DNA from: Lunularia cruciata
Lineage: Eukaryota; Streptophyta; Marchantiopsida; Lunulariales; Lunulariaceae
NCBI GenBank assembly: GCA_948567375.1
Contig: OX419756.1
Location: 29,366,552-29,430,551, forward strand
Reading direction: 5' to 3'
DNA length: 64,000 bases
A program made the translations under genes and the position numbers. The stretch's first letter is position 1. Each line of letters begins with the position of its first letter. Positions 34,544 through 47,800 of the stretch are shown here, piece by piece. The notes beneath the pieces were generated by a model. It searched no databases, had not been told where the DNA came from, and saw only the letters and a list, made by a program, of their open reading frames with translations.

Positions 34544-34860
34544 CCACCTCTTCTAAACTTATCCATCCTCCAATATGCACCAACCAACTAGATCACACAT
34601 TATGGTTAGTGGTATACCACCTACTCATCTGATTCTTGAGACTCTTCATCCTCTAGCACTAGATCTTCATCTTAGAACTCAAAAGATCAAACTTTTTGTT
34701 AACTTCCTCCATTTTCAAGCTCTTTTCTTGTTGTTTGAAAAGAAATTGGAACATAAAGTTTACCTCTATCTAACTCTCAAAGAGAGTAAATAGCATTATC
34801 AACCACACTAACAATCATATAAGGTTCAAACTCTACATAAACACACACAGCCTAGACAAA
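34544..34860 (-). pseudogene. Family B pol 3'-end fragment
   Basis: The sequence matches 18815-19160, the polypurine tract and integrase C-terminal end next to the family B 3' LTR, with the same ttgagactcttcatcctcta segment. It is a short relic of a second family B copy. Confidence 0.6.
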
Positions 34861-35144
34861 TACACTAAATTGAGTGTAGATAAACATACTAAAAATTGAT
34901 ATTTATTTTGGCATGCCAATAATGAAGTTAATAGGAATTAGTTAGGAAGCACAATCTTAGGTAATTTTGGAGCCATGCTTTGAGTTTTAAATTTTGAGGA
35001 TTGAAATTGTTGATGGGTATATAGAAGGATATGGAATCCCCTCCTTGGTCAATCTTGGCAATAGTAGGTTCCTTCTACTATCAAAATCACCTCATATAAT
35101 TGAAAAATGCATTGTGATTAACTCATTCTCTTCCACTTATCCTC
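34861..35144. other. Short AT-rich spacer, nothing recognised
   Basis: No feature could be supported between the family B fragment and the plus-strand frame that follows. Confidence 0.5.
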
Positions 35145-36558
35145 ATGGCCAATCCAAGTGATATTCAAGTTAGCTTTTTAGTGCCATTGCAATTCATGAG
35201 ATTCCAAGATTTTTCTGAAATGGTGTTTAATACCCCTTCCACCTCCTTTATGTCTACATTTAGGACTCTTTGCACTCCCTTGAATGGAGTTGAGGACAAG
35301 TGCAAGATTGCAAGTAGTACTCCTTCCAACCATACAAAAGTTGAAGATGAGAGAGACAAATTTAGAATGGTTAACAATCGCTACATGCATATTCTTGACT
35401 ATTTGGAAGATTTAGACTATAGTTTGGCCTTGCAAGAAGTAGATGAAAAAGAGAACCACCTTGAGCAAGATAGCCATCTATTTTATGGAATTTGAAGAGT
35501 ATTTTCAAAGAGTATGAATGCAATTCAATTAAGAAAATTTGCAACACTACATGGCTTCTTACAAGTTGGCCCTAGATATCAAGGACAAGAACAAAGAGGA
35601 TGGTTTAATTGAGATAGAGCTGAAAATTGGTTGGAAAACCATAGAGGGTAAACTGAATCATTGGTGCTTGCATTGTCACCGTTTAGACTTGATGTTCAAG
35701 AGTAGAGAAAAAATTCACCCACATCTCTTGTCGTGTTGTGTTAGAAGAAGAAGAAGATATTATTGAGGTGCATGATAGTGTGAAGGAAAATAAGGTTATC
35801 CGTGATGAAAATAAGGAGTACATAGGAAAAATACTCCTAAATTGGGAACCACCTAGTTTGATTCCATACCCTATACACCATGGATAGACTCATTTGATTT
35901 TACATTTTCAAGTACCTAAAATGGTAACAACTATAAAAGTGATAGTCTAAAGGTGCAAGACAAGGGTAACATATCACCTCCTTCTCATTATGTTTTGAGC
36001 TTTTTGTGGAGCATTTGTGAATTTAGTGCAATGGAAGATTTTGCTACCATGTAGACAAGAGACCAAGAAGGAGAAAGAAGATAGACAACAAGATAGCATG
36101 AAGTTGAGTCATGGAAGAGAGGAAGGTGCTTAGAGGGAAGTCAAAGTTTGCTCCTTATATTTTGGCTTTCTCTTATGAAATTGCAAACCATATGGAGTTG
36201 AGGATTGAAATTCTGGAATCTGTAGAGACTGAAAATATTTGAGATAGAAACCACAAAGGTGGCTAAGGTGGAGAAGCACCAGGCCAAAGTTGAAGCATAA
36301 AAAATCATCTAGTTAGAGAAGTATGAGTTAGAAAAGATGCAATCAATCTTAAGAAAAAAGCCAAATGGGAGAAACTATTATTCAAAGAGAGAAAATTCAG
36401 AGCCAAGCAAGTAGAGTGCATGACATTAGAACTAGCCAGAGCAAGAAAGTCTACTAAGGAAATTAGAAGGATAATGAGTAGTTTTCTCCATATGTATTCT
36501 CAAGATGATTCCAACCATGATTCTTCCTCTAGGAATGATAATTCAAACTCTTTGTAAA
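35145..36558 (+). pseudogene. Decayed plus-strand coiled-coil reading frame, unknown family
   Basis: The first segment (35145-35495, 116 aa, starts MANPSDIQVSFLVPL) ends in an acidic helix with LDYSLALQEVDEKENHL. A frameshift away, a segment near 35540-35720 reads GFLQVGPRYQGQEQ and WLENHRG. The C-terminal part (about 36120-36558) is rich in Lys and Glu (KWEKLLFKERKFRAKQVECM) and ends at a TAA at 36556-36558 after a Ser/Asn-rich tail. It is broken by stops and frameshifts. The layout (globular start, coiled-coil end) is like the element C frame, but no sequence match was established. Confidence 0.4.
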
Positions 36559-36699
36559 GGGTGCTATATAATCTTTGTTAAGTGCACTATATAACCTTTT
36601 GAATAAAATCTTGTTTTCAATTTGGTTCCATGACTATTTTGTGAGATTATATCTATATTTTAGTGAACAATGTGATTTTTTGGATGCCAAGAGTTTGTT

Positions 36700-36885
36700 A
36701 TGTTGTTGATCTATGCAAGGGTTAAAGTTTATGCAAGCTGGTCTACACATACCAAGGGTTTATGCATGCTGGTCTGCACAAACTACGGTTTAAAAAAATG
36801 GTTTGCGCAGACCATGGTTTACAAAGAATGGTCTACACAGACTAGGGTTTATGCAGGTTTGTTTATGCAGACCAATTTTTCCCAC
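36700..36885. repeat. Degenerate tandem repeats around ggtctgcacagacc
   Basis: About five imperfect units of roughly 30-40 bp repeat the pattern ggt(c/t)t(a/g)c(a/g)ca(g/t)acca.ggtttatgca. Short frames across them are repeat translations, not genes. Confidence 0.6.
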
Positions 36886-38380
36886 TATTAGTGACCAATA
36901 CACTCAATCAAATATCAAGCAAGCAAAAAAGAAAAATACATGCAATTATAACAAGCCAATCACAACCAAGAAAAAAGAAAACAATGAATGGTTTTTATGT
37001 ATAATGAATGGACATAAGAATGAAATATATACATCAAAATGTACATGAACTATAGTGTACCAATCCTCATGGTACATTAATGGATTGGATGGTATCTTCT
37101 CTGTACTATGGGCTATGGCTAATGATATCAAGACACATATTGGTCTACTCTAGTTTAATTTGCTCTAGTCTAACATCCATGCGCTTAATGATAGGTTGAG
37201 TGATCAACATTGGACTATATCTCCATAACAACTCCCATTCTACATTATGCAAGAGAAATTCCTAAAATTCAGCTGCTAATCTATCATATGGGTTGTTTCT
37301 ATAAACTTTGAAATGACATGAAGTCCACTCCAATGTGAAAAACTCAATAGTAGATCAAGGATCAATGCCAAATCTAAATAAGGAGTATAGCAAGCTCTCA
37401 CATGATGAGGTGCAATAATTTACTATGCTAGTATGATAAGGAGTAAATGCAAGATGATGGATAGCACCATGGGGATGGTTCCTATTATATGGGAGTTATG
37501 CATTATCAACTATCATTATATCATAAAGGCACAGACCCAAAGGTAGTAAATGCACTATAAGGTCTACGTGGGAAATCCATACAATAGTCCCTATAACCAA
37601 TTCAGGTCATCAAGCACCCCATGTGTACTCCTACAAGTAGTAAACCTTGATCCCACATGTCCCTAAGGAGATGCTCACTATCTACTCTTGTGCTACTATC
37701 TAAATTAGAACCTCAAAGTATGACATGCAAAAATCCATGAACCCTCTTTCTCTTAGGGGTAGTACATATATAAAATTTCTCCTTGATCTATAATGTACAC
37801 ATCCATGCTGCTATACCAAGGAAGACAATTGGGAGCAAAGAAGATTGTTATTCTACATAATATCCACAAGATAACCAATATCTAACATTAGAATCTTGCT
37901 TTGACTCTCATGAGTACAAACAATGCAAGGAATGAACTCTTTAGTCAAACTCATCCTCTATCTTAGGATACTAAGTCTAGAAAGCTCACAAAATTATGTC
38001 CTCCTCCTCTCCTCTAGACTTCAAGTGCCACTTAGGTATGGCCATATGTAGGTGAGCTGCAATAGCCTCTCCAACTTGTGGTCTCCAGGCAACAATATCC
38101 ATGTCAGGTGCCATAACACTAGGCTTTTCCCTAGGCTGGCAAAGTATATCTTGATTGGTTTATGTCTCCAATGAACATGTTTCCCTCACAACACCCTCTC
38201 CACTAGGCTTTCCAAGTATATCAAGATATATATATATGTCTAAAATACATATATTGCTCTTTGAACACTAGATAATATCTCTAAGCCATATATCAAAAAC
38301 CTTAAGTGACCATGTCTATTTGCATCTCTTGAATGTCAACACTTACACTATCAATCTGAGTTGATCTATAATAGTGAAGC
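36886..38380. other. No gene recognised
   Basis: The sequence is AT-rich and has no recognised domain. A short (AT)n run lies near 38228-38237. Confidence 0.5.
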
Positions 38381-39000
38381 TAGGAGAGTTTGGTCATAGC
38401 CTTGTTGATAAAGCACACCCCTCCTCAATTGCCTCATCTAGTGTTGTCCGCACTTGATCTAGTAAACTATTGGTCTCAAGTAATTAAGCCCAGGTCCTTT
38501 CCAACCACTCCATGCTAATAGTAAACTCCGTCATGTAAAACATCACTTAAATCCTATAACCCTCAACCGTTAGCTTGCAATGCCTCAATTGGGTATCTAT
38601 TACATCTAGCCTCTTATTATGAACATGCTTTCTCTTTAGCCTCTCACTCTCTTGAATCTTATAAGCCTCAACCATCAACACATGATGCCTCACCTTGGCA
38701 TCTAGTACCTCCAACCTTTCACTAATAAAATGCTCCTTGTCCACACAAGCTAGACTTTCACTAATAACACACTCCCTTTTCAAACAATCTACCTCTCTCT
38801 CAAGAGCAAACATCTCTCTTAGCTTGTAACATCTCTCTATCTCTCAATAGCCCTTAAGTGTCTCTAGCTATGCACACCCAAGGAAAGGTGTGGCTCCTCT
38901 ACCTCTATGTCCACTATCCCAACATCTCCATGTAAATCATCATGCACCTCCCTCACATGTCCATCACTCCTTAGAGACTCTCTTTCAAGTAACTCCTCAT
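38380..39000 (-). pseudogene. Coiled-coil reading frame fragment with internal repeat
   Basis: The open part (38547-38813) reads MFALEREVDCLKRECVISES and then two related helical units: RLEVLDAKVRHHVLMVEAYK and RLDVIDTQLRHCKLTVEGYR. Helix-like sequence continues on both sides after stops. No family was recognised. It may be a relic of a mobile-element ORF or of a host gene. Confidence 0.35.
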
Positions 39001-39889
39001 CTCCTCTTATTTGGGATATCAGCATGCACAACATAGGAAAAATGCCTTAGGCACAAAAGAGAACTATGTATCATACATAGGAAATTCTAAAATGATTTAA
39101 ATCATCACAAAAGCAATACATTAGAATTCATCTATTCAAAATAATAACATGTGTATATCAACAACAAAATTAATACAATGTGTATACAAAATTAAAGTTC
39201 TTATGATGATAACCTATACTCTCAATCACACTCATCATGTGCCTCTTCTCTCTTGCCCCCCTAATGTGCCTCTACTACCTCCTACTAAAAATACTCTAGG
39301 TCTCTTACAAGGCTCTCATCCTCACCAATAATACCACTCTCAAGGAAAAGATGGGTGAGAATCTACCATACAAAATTTTACTTGAATCTAAAGGCTATCT
39401 AGGTGGTGGACCTATCTATGTAAGACTACTATTTCAGCCTGAACAGCAAGAATCATCATATCTACCAAATCATAATCCTCATTAGTAACCCTGGCCATCT
39501 TAGTGTTCACATGAAGAATAGTATATCAATGAACCACCTTTGGCCTCCTAGAACAAATGAATAAAGAACACACCATTTGGAAGAAAGTCTCCAAGCTAGA
39601 TATGCACATTGGTAGGCCAAGTATCTCATAGGAACAAAATCTCTCATGGGGAACCAATCTTGCACTAAAGGTGTGGAACTATCTTCCTTTCGGCTGTTGT
39701 CTCCCTAGGGAACTTAATTGCTTCCCTAATGAGGTCAATTCCAATAATAAATAATAAAGGGTCTCCCACCAATCATTTTGCATTGAGTGTTCTTGTCTCA
39801 TGTCCAAATAAACTCTATGCACATAGGGACCTGAGTGTGAATCACAATGGACAAGCCAATATTGTTAAAAAAGTATGCACCAAACACAT
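39001..39889. other. No gene recognised
   Basis: No domain, LTR end or RNA gene was recognised. Confidence 0.5.
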
Positions 39890-40085
39890 AAAATTACTGG
39901 CTGAAAATTGGTATGCATCGACAAAAAAACCGGTATGCATACAAAATACTACGTGTGCATAGAAAAAATCTTGGTCTACAAAAGTAGAAATTCTGATCTG
40001 CATAGTGGGAAAAGTGGGTCTCCAAAGAAAAATGGTTTGTGCAAGAAAAATTTCTTGGATTTGCATAGAAAGACAAGTTTATGTA
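39890..40085. repeat. Second cluster of degenerate ggt-tgcat repeats
   Basis: Several imperfect units such as ttggtatgcatcgacaaaaa and ggtatgcatacaaaa recur. The word ggtttg(t/c)gca(a/g)(a/g) is shared with the cluster at 36700-36885. Confidence 0.4.
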
Positions 40086-40611
40086 ATAGAAAACACAAAA
40101 ATTAAATTAGACTTTGGGATTCAAACAAGAAATTTCATCAAATTTTACTCAATAAAAAGTAATACTCACATGTGGGCAGGGGTACACCATGCAAATTGCC
40201 ACTTTTAAGATCCAATTGCCACCCAAAAGATCCAAGTCCAACTCCCAAATGTACTCCATTGATCTTCTAATACTTGCCATGCCTAACTCGCACCAATTAA
40301 TGAAATTCATGTTATCTTTCAATTAATGGATATCAAGCAGCCAAGGCCACTCTTCCTCCTCCTTAGTGTCATCCATGTTCTCCTCTTTGAACTGGCAAAC
40401 ATACTCTTCCATCTTGATAGCCATGGAATCTGAAATCAAAATTGAACTCAAAGTGAGCAAGAAGCAAAAAAAGTGGTTTATAAGGTTAAGCATACCATTC
40501 CATCTATTGCACAAACGCTTTTGCCTATTGTGCACACAATGTTCAGAATACAAATCTGGCTATCTAGGAACAAGATAAAAAATCATAAAATCTAGTTAGG
40601 TTAAGCTCTGG

Positions 40612-40858
40612 TATCTTATTAGGTTTTTCTCTCTTTATTACAGATTTACAATTGCAGAACTCTAATTGTGGGCCTAGCACAATTCTTAAAAAATTCCTTC
40701 CGGGGTGCTTCACTTGAACCCTACAAGGGGCAGCTTCCTCTTGACCCCTATTTTTTGACCTAGCAATGAGACCCTAGTTTGGGGTGTTGTGCTCCCTAGA
40801 CCCCTTGCCATCAAAAAGATCATGCATTAAAAATCCCAATCAGACTCCACACTCAACA
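40612..40858 (-). repeat. Isolated copia-type LTR with adjoining primer site
   Basis: The right end (cagactccacactcaaca) matches the ends of the copia LTRs at 29798 and 33867. The cctacaagggg region resembles the 3' LTR's cttgcaagggg region. Just inside, at about 40598-40611, the minus strand reads GATACCAGAGC, a mutated tRNA-Met primer site. So it is a 5' LTR of a largely lost copia element. Confidence 0.55.
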
Positions 40859-40869
40859 CCCAATCCCCA

Positions 40870-42090
40870 GTACACAATTCTCTTGTATGTTTACTAAATT
40901 CATGAAAGACCTTAAGAATGAATTTTTTTTGGTCTCAAATATGGTCTCCTACCTGCAAGCTCTAAACTTTGTACACAAAATGCACTTGTCCTTAAGGCCC
41001 CAAGACCCTTGAACCCTCTCAATCATGCACAAACTATGGCGACTCTTTGAATTCCACCTAAATCCTAAAACATTTGTCTATCCTATCCTCCTATCCTATA
41101 TACTTTGCTATCTATCATGTCCTATGAAGAATAATTATAGCAACCTTGTCCTTAGACTAAACTCTCCTCAAATAATCTGCCCAAGAAAGTCCCCAACTCC
41201 ACTTTTATATAGGTGTTCAGATTTTAAAAAAACCTCTTTATATTGATATTTTCTCTTTGATTTTTGTTTGCTAGCCACTAAATATCTTTTCACAATTTCC
41301 AAATATTGATATGGGGCTCTTTATTGATATATTTTTTTTGGTATCAAATTTCTAGCACCTAAATATCAAATACATAAATATCTATATATAGCTTTCAAAA
41401 CTATAAAAATTTCAACTCTCTCTTTGATTTCTAATTTAAAAAATTAAAAACTGTGTTTTTTCTCTTTGGTTCTACTTTGCAAGCCTCTAAATATCAATAA
41501 ACATTCTCCAAATTTAGCTTTTCCCACTAAAATATTGGCTTTCTATTCTCCTCAAAATGAAATTAATTATTTGGTTGCTTTGTGGCTAAATGAATAAAAC
41601 TCTACATGAATATATAAAATGTCTCTAGACTATGCCTCTACAATTTTCAACTCTCATATCACTAAAAATGGGTTTGGTTATGAATGAACTGACAGAGCAT
41701 GCAACTAAATGTCTCAAGAAATAAATGATAATATCAAGAACCATATATTCACTCAAGGGTGGTATTATGTCTTCAGTGGACACCCACCAACCTGTGGAGT
41801 GCCAGGTGACTCTTGGATCTCTTTCCACTTTGTGAATCTTGGATCTCTCTCCAAGAGTGGTTTTCAAACCATTGTTCCAGAAAACTACCAGTGTAATTTC
41901 AATTGAACTCAAACTAAACCTGCAAAGGGCAAAGTGTGAATACCCAAACCCTTGCCTGCTCCTTCAATCTAATTTCACAAATCTCACATAACATCTCATT
42001 TTACACATGGTGCACATCCATTCCATAGCACACAAAAATATATAAGAACATATTTTGGATACAATGCACTACCTTGTCTCTTGTTGAACT
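40870..42090. other. AT-rich stretch, no gene recognised
   Basis: Nothing could be supported. Short frames around 41.6-41.9 kb on both strands show no domain. Confidence 0.45.
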
Positions 42091-42099
42091 CCAAAAATT

Positions 42100-43150
42100 T
42101 CTCCATAACATTTGCTCTTAAGAACTCCTTGTCAACGTGATCATCTAGATTCACATCATTTACCTCATTGCACCTCCTCCTCTAGTTCCCAAGTATCACT
42201 TTTGTTAATGAGGAAGTTATGTAGAATAATACAAGCGGATATCCATTTCACCAAATATGCATTCCCATGTATGATATTCAATTGAACTTGTAACTCTCTT
42301 AAAAAAACACCACCTTCATAACTTCTATATAGTGTTAGGTTATTACTTGCATGCAAGATGAAAATTTGTTGAAGTCTTGTCTATCCACCTTGTGAGCTAT
42401 TTTGAAGGCCAGAACAAGATGTGACATTGACATGTACCCAGAATCTGCAAGCAAATATTTATGGAGGTCAAAAGAGTTCCCTTCACCTCTCTAATTGAAA
42501 GAACCCGGCATCCTTGCACTGGCACCAATGAAACAATGAAACCAATAAACCAAAATGGACAATGAGGATTCAAGACCAAAATTTCTATTGCAATGTAATA
42601 CATCAAACACCCTACACCTTCATACACCTACAAACCAGATATTGATCTTGTGACTTAGGACCTTCATGAGCCTTGCCTCTTGCAAAATGGATCACATTTC
42701 TTTGGTACTCACATAATACTTGGCCATTTAGTGAATGAAATCCATTTTGCTACAATATGTTTCACCATCTATCTTGAGTCTTTGAGCAAGAGTGAATAAA
42801 GTCCCATCTACCAACCCAAAATGTTCCAAAAATCCCTTCAAGGCAAACGTGGATTATGTTTGTGATTTCTCCTCCTTGTCACTCCATTGAACCTCTCTTG
42901 ACAAGGTGGATGATTTGGTTGATATAACTCTCTCAAAAAATATGGTGGCATAGTTCTCACTTACCACTCAAAGTTTCATGCCCCTTAGTACTGAAAGTAC
43001 TGAAGCATCATTCCCATTATATCCAAAGTGATCAAGAGCCACTACCACTTGAAGCCAAATCGGATTTTGAATTTTCCTTGTATTTTTGTGTGAGGAAATA
43101 GAATGATCTTTTATGATTTTCACTAAAGCAAAGAAGGAATCTATCCATGC
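42100..43150 (-). pseudogene. PIF/Harbinger-like transposase relic
   Basis: Minus-strand translation gives the C-terminal hallmark KWISACIILHNFLINKSD (42200-42260) of DDE_Tnp_4 transposases, where a W.-.AC-.LHN-.L motif follows the catalytic Glu helix. Upstream, a different frame near 42450 reads YLLADSGYMSMSHL, matching the second catalytic Asp region (D-GY) of the family. Earlier frames to about 43.1 kb are fragmentary. Stops and frameshifts abound. No terminal inverted repeats or 3-bp target duplication were identified. Confidence 0.6.
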
Positions 43151-44768
43151 ACATTAGCCTTGTAAACATATGAGGTTCAAGCACATGAAAATAATTTGTA
43201 GCAAAATCAGAGGAACGTCATGTTTTCATTCCAAGGATAAGATATATACTACTATGTATAAAATCCCACCATCAAGTCAATTTCAGAATCTCCATCACTT
43301 TCCTCTTCGTCATCAAAGCTTCGTTCAGCCTAGTCATCCATACTAAAATTTACTAAATCCTCAACTTTCCTCCATTTCCAACTTCAAAGTGAGGTTCATA
43401 GTTTTTTTCAATTTCCCTTGAGAGAGATGCTTGCGACTACTGATCTGTGGCATGATTCTTGGAGCATAGGAGAAAAGGTTGAGCCATGGGAGAGCCAAAA
43501 TTTGAGTTTAACCAAGAATGGAAACTTGCAATGGACTTTCTTGTGGGTGATGTGGAAAGAAAATAGTACGTCAAGCTAAAAATTGAAACTTACAACTGGT
43601 AATCAAGAAAAAAAAAAAATATAGGGTTGCACTAAAACTTGAAACGCAATGTCCACTCTGGGGTGTTGTGGAAAGAAATATTGGGTCAAGCTAAGATTTT
43701 TAATGCATGCAAGGTTAATTTTGCGTTGAGCAAGATTTCTTGAAACAAAGGTTAAATTTGAGATAAAATCTTTTGTGGGGGTTCTCATGATGTGGTTTGA
43801 GGATTTGAGTCTACCTAAAATCTTTCACGGTTTTGAGGGTGGTGCAGAGAAGAACTGACTAGCATATATTTTTTTGGCAACAAGGAACACTGCAGATGCA
43901 CATGTGATCGATCCAGCTCACATGTCTTGCTTGTGGGTGTACCATGTTCCATGTGCACTAAACCCCCTCGGCCCTCGTATCACATCTACACATTTCAAAC
44001 CTTTATAAATGTCACATGCACACATTTAAAATTGTTTATTAGTACTATAATTAATATTTATAAACACCCCCATTAATCCTTTGACTCCATTTTGTGACCT
44101 ATCGAATTTGTATGGCTGCAGGTCCAGTCATATAGGTCGAAGATAACTTGTTTGCGCATATACCAAAATGAGTGCAACTTGAATTAATGGGAAAATGAGA
44201 CTAAAATCGCACAATGGCACTGCATATTATACATACTAAAGGTGCGATAAGTAAACATGCACTTAAAAGGAGCTCGTATTTTCTTGTGATTGTTGATCAC
44301 ATTAAATTATTTTCAAGATCAGATAATATCTTTCTTTCATACATTGGCGTGATAAGTACATACGAGGGAAATTATCATCACTTGACCTACTTTAAGTTTT
44401 TATTCTTCTTACCCAAAATTATCATATTCATCAAGAGAACATAAAAGCTTTGGAAGATTATTATGTATCTTTCTTCAAATAAAGGTGAGATCAATTATGG
44501 AAACAAAATTAGCTGAAGAAATTGTGGGCAACAAACACTAATATGCACGTCCTCTAATATTTGATTTGGCCTCAAAAGCATAGTGATAAGTGCAAAGTTT
44601 AAACAGATCATGGATTTCATCAGAATGAAAGGCAAAATCCGTCGAATGAAGGACATGTGAGGAATAATATCTCACTTAAAGCTTCACCACAAATGGCTAA
44701 TGAATGTTTGGATCTTTGAAATTATATTCTAGATTTTATTTTATTTTTGTTTAGAATAAAGAGAAAAG
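43151..44768. other. Intergenic sequence downstream of the transporter gene
   Basis: No coding feature was recognised. On the minus strand AATAAAAT-type words at about 44735-44745, some 150 bp past the transporter stop codon, could serve as a polyadenylation signal. Confidence 0.4.
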
Positions 44769-44819
44769 AGGCGACCGCCTTAAAGAAAACATGAGGGATG
44801 GGAAGACCCCATCAAGCCG
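44769..44819 (+). repeat. Inverted-repeat copy P1, downstream of the transporter gene
   Basis: The copy contains aggcgaccgc (44769-44778) and a 24-bp ggatgggaag...caagccg block (44796-44819). Both occur exactly, in inverse orientation, at 49774-49821 on the other side of the gene. The inner sequence gatgggaagaccccatc is itself a short hairpin. Confidence 0.85.
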
Positions 44820-44897
44820 GCTCCGTAGAATAAAAGTCCTTTTACATTACTTCGGCTTCCCTTGAGCAGTAAACCTTTTCAAAAGGCAGCGGAATCG

Positions 44898-47800
44898 TCA
44901 AATGTCGTGGGTCATGCCTATTTGCACAAGCCTACCCTGAGGAATGTGCAATGTAAGATTGCTGGATCTGCAATTTCGACGGAGAAGTGCGTAAAACTGA
45001 TCGACGATGAACCTTCTAAAATACGACGAGTTTTTATGAGCCATTACTTCAGTGCGCCCCAGCATGTAAACAACTCCAGCTTGCCTGCTTTGCTCCAAAA
45101 GCGTCATTTCTTCCTCCCTCGCTGCATCTGCATGTACCGGTTGTTCGGACTCTTCAGTTTGCTGTAGATTGACAGAGGAGTACCCAGTAACATGATGAAC
45201 ATCACCATCGTTGGACAAGGTATCTGGTGCTGGTTGGACTTGTAGTGGAGCCGGTGCGCTTGAGGTGGTATCATCACGTATAAACTGTAGAAGGGCTTGC
45301 AAGATATGTCGCTCAAATTCGACTTTGCTGTTCTCATCCCTCCCTTCAGCATAGCCATATCTGACTGCAACACGGTAGATCCTGTAACTTCTCGGTCCCA
45401 CTCGACGGACGAGAAAGCGCTCTTCATCGGAGACGGTCGAGACTGGCAAGTGCTTGATGCACACGAAGACGAGGACTGAATGCATGGCCGGAAGGTTGGT
45501 TGTTAGATGAGCAAAAATTGTAGGTACACCTTGAGCGAGTTCACTGTAGACGAGACCGATTCCAGGAACACGGACCATTCCGAGGCTCGATCCGAGTCCC
45601 AGCACCCAGTCTATGGAGATCTTATGCTGGAGCTCGTAGTAGTATCGGCATTCCCGTCCATAATGCCATATGTACATGATGGTGAAGAAGACGCCGAGGA
45701 ATGCGATTGGAACCCAGCCACCCTCGGGAACTTTGTACAGGACGGAGGAATAATAGACTGCCTCTATTGCTGTAAAGACGGACCAAAACCCGAAAGCAAT
45801 CCAGTAGTTCTTCTGGAATATCATTACAATTATTAGAGCCAGAAAGTTCGTTGTCACGAGCATGACGGACACCACTGCGACTCCTGCACCAACGAATACG
45901 CATGTACAGAGTCCGAATTAGAAGTGAATTTGAGATCGATGCTATATTGAGTGTCTGTTGGAACTATTGATGATGTTATATATGCTGAATATTGAATATT
46001 GAAGTCTATCGATAAGCAACTGTGTTTGCTTCGAGGCAAAAATGTGTGGGGCACTTGTGAGCTAGAGACTACAACGTATCTCAAGCTTTCTATAGTTTTG
46101 AGCGAATTTTCCTGTAGCGTTCGATACCACACCCCCGTAATAGGTCACTCACCAATCTCAAAACTCAGTAACAGTGGAAGTAAATCATCTCTAGATCTTT
46201 TCAGCAGAGGGAAGAGTACGAGGAATTTGATTCGTTCTATGGTTTTCTAAAGGTGTGAAGGGAAGGTTCCCAAGCTGCAGTCGAGGTTGGAGTAACTGAC
46301 ATCAACTTTTTGAGGTTGTTTTGCTAACAAAGGCATTGCAAATGACTGAAACTTACCGTAAGCGTTTCCAATCCTTGGTGTAGTTTTGAACCCAGCCGTC
46401 ACTAACACTGTGAGTACCATGAGCAGCCAGTTGATTTCGGGAATGTAGATTTGTCCGATAAATCTCTTACTGGTATGCACGACCTTACAACGAGGAAAGC
46501 ATCCCAGAACCATGGATTGGTCGACAATGGAGAACGTTGCCGTAATCATTGCTTGGCTGGCGATAATGGCTGCTGCAGTTGCCACCACGAACATGGGCCA
46601 GAACACTGGATCTGAAAGAGCGGAGCAAGAACATATTTTAGATATCATGGAGTGAGCGTAAGGTTCTCTTGTATACCACAGCAGGAACCAAACGAATGAC
46701 GATGTAACAGTAAGAGGAACTTAAGTTCCAGGCGAAAGAAGAGTCTAAATATTACCAGGAATTGAGCTGTAAAACAGTGTACCAATGGCCTCTTTGTGTT
46801 TGATGAGGTACGCCCCCTGACCAATGTAAGCTACCATGAGGGACGGATAAACTAGAGATGAAAAAGCAATCTGCACAAAAGACACGGATCAGGAATGAGT
46901 TCTACATGTCAAATTAAACTATATATTTGTTGCTTGCAGTATCATCGGAGCTCCAGATCCTGCAATCACGGAGATGTGCCTAAGATAAACAAAACAAAAA
47001 TTGAAGCTAAGGTGGTATACATACCTGAATTGCCTTCACCGAAAAATGGCCTAAATCCGCAAACATGGCCTCTGTACCTGCATACGAAGGAATTCTATGG
47101 GTGCACATTAGCTGAATGGAGAACTGTGGAATTTTTCATCATCGTTCTTTCAGGTCCTGCTCATGAAGGAGTCACTGCGCAGTTGCTGGATTGCTCAATG
47201 TACCTGTGATTGCGAGCACAATTCCCCCTAGAGAAACCCAACCATTCTTCTTGTTCCTTTTGAAGTAGTCGTAGATGTAGTAGGGGTTAATGGCCTTGAA
47301 TACGCTGGGGCTGTAGTGGATGTTGTATGCTCCGATTGCGAAGATACAGATGAACCAGACTAACACGCAAGGCGAAAACAGAAACGCCACCTTGCTGGTT
47401 CCAAATCGTTGAACAGCGAACAGCACGATCAATATGGCGCAAGAAATTCCCGTCACCACCTCTGAAATCGAGTCAAACATGGAGTCAGCCAATCAGATGC
47501 CAAACCCATAGTAGCTCCTCCACAGATCTGCTTAATGACAGGAAATGACCGTAATTACTACAGTTAGTAATGCACTCAATCGTCTACGTAAATTTGATTT
47601 GAATTGAACAATTGAACGGCTTGAAGGTTTTTTGGAAGGCAAAATTCTTACCCTGCTTGATACTGGGGGCCTGAATTTGAATACCAGATATTGCCGATAG
47701 CACTGCAATTACCGTGACAAGAATTAGCCCTGACCAATAAGATCAGACATTTTATTGGTCAACAACATAGAGTTTTTCTGCTCTAGCGAAGGAGTCAGGG

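Noticed and set aside
45297-45836. Plus-strand and alternative minus-strand frames over the last transporter exon
   Set aside because: The minus-strand frame encodes the conserved transporter C-terminus; the others are shadows.
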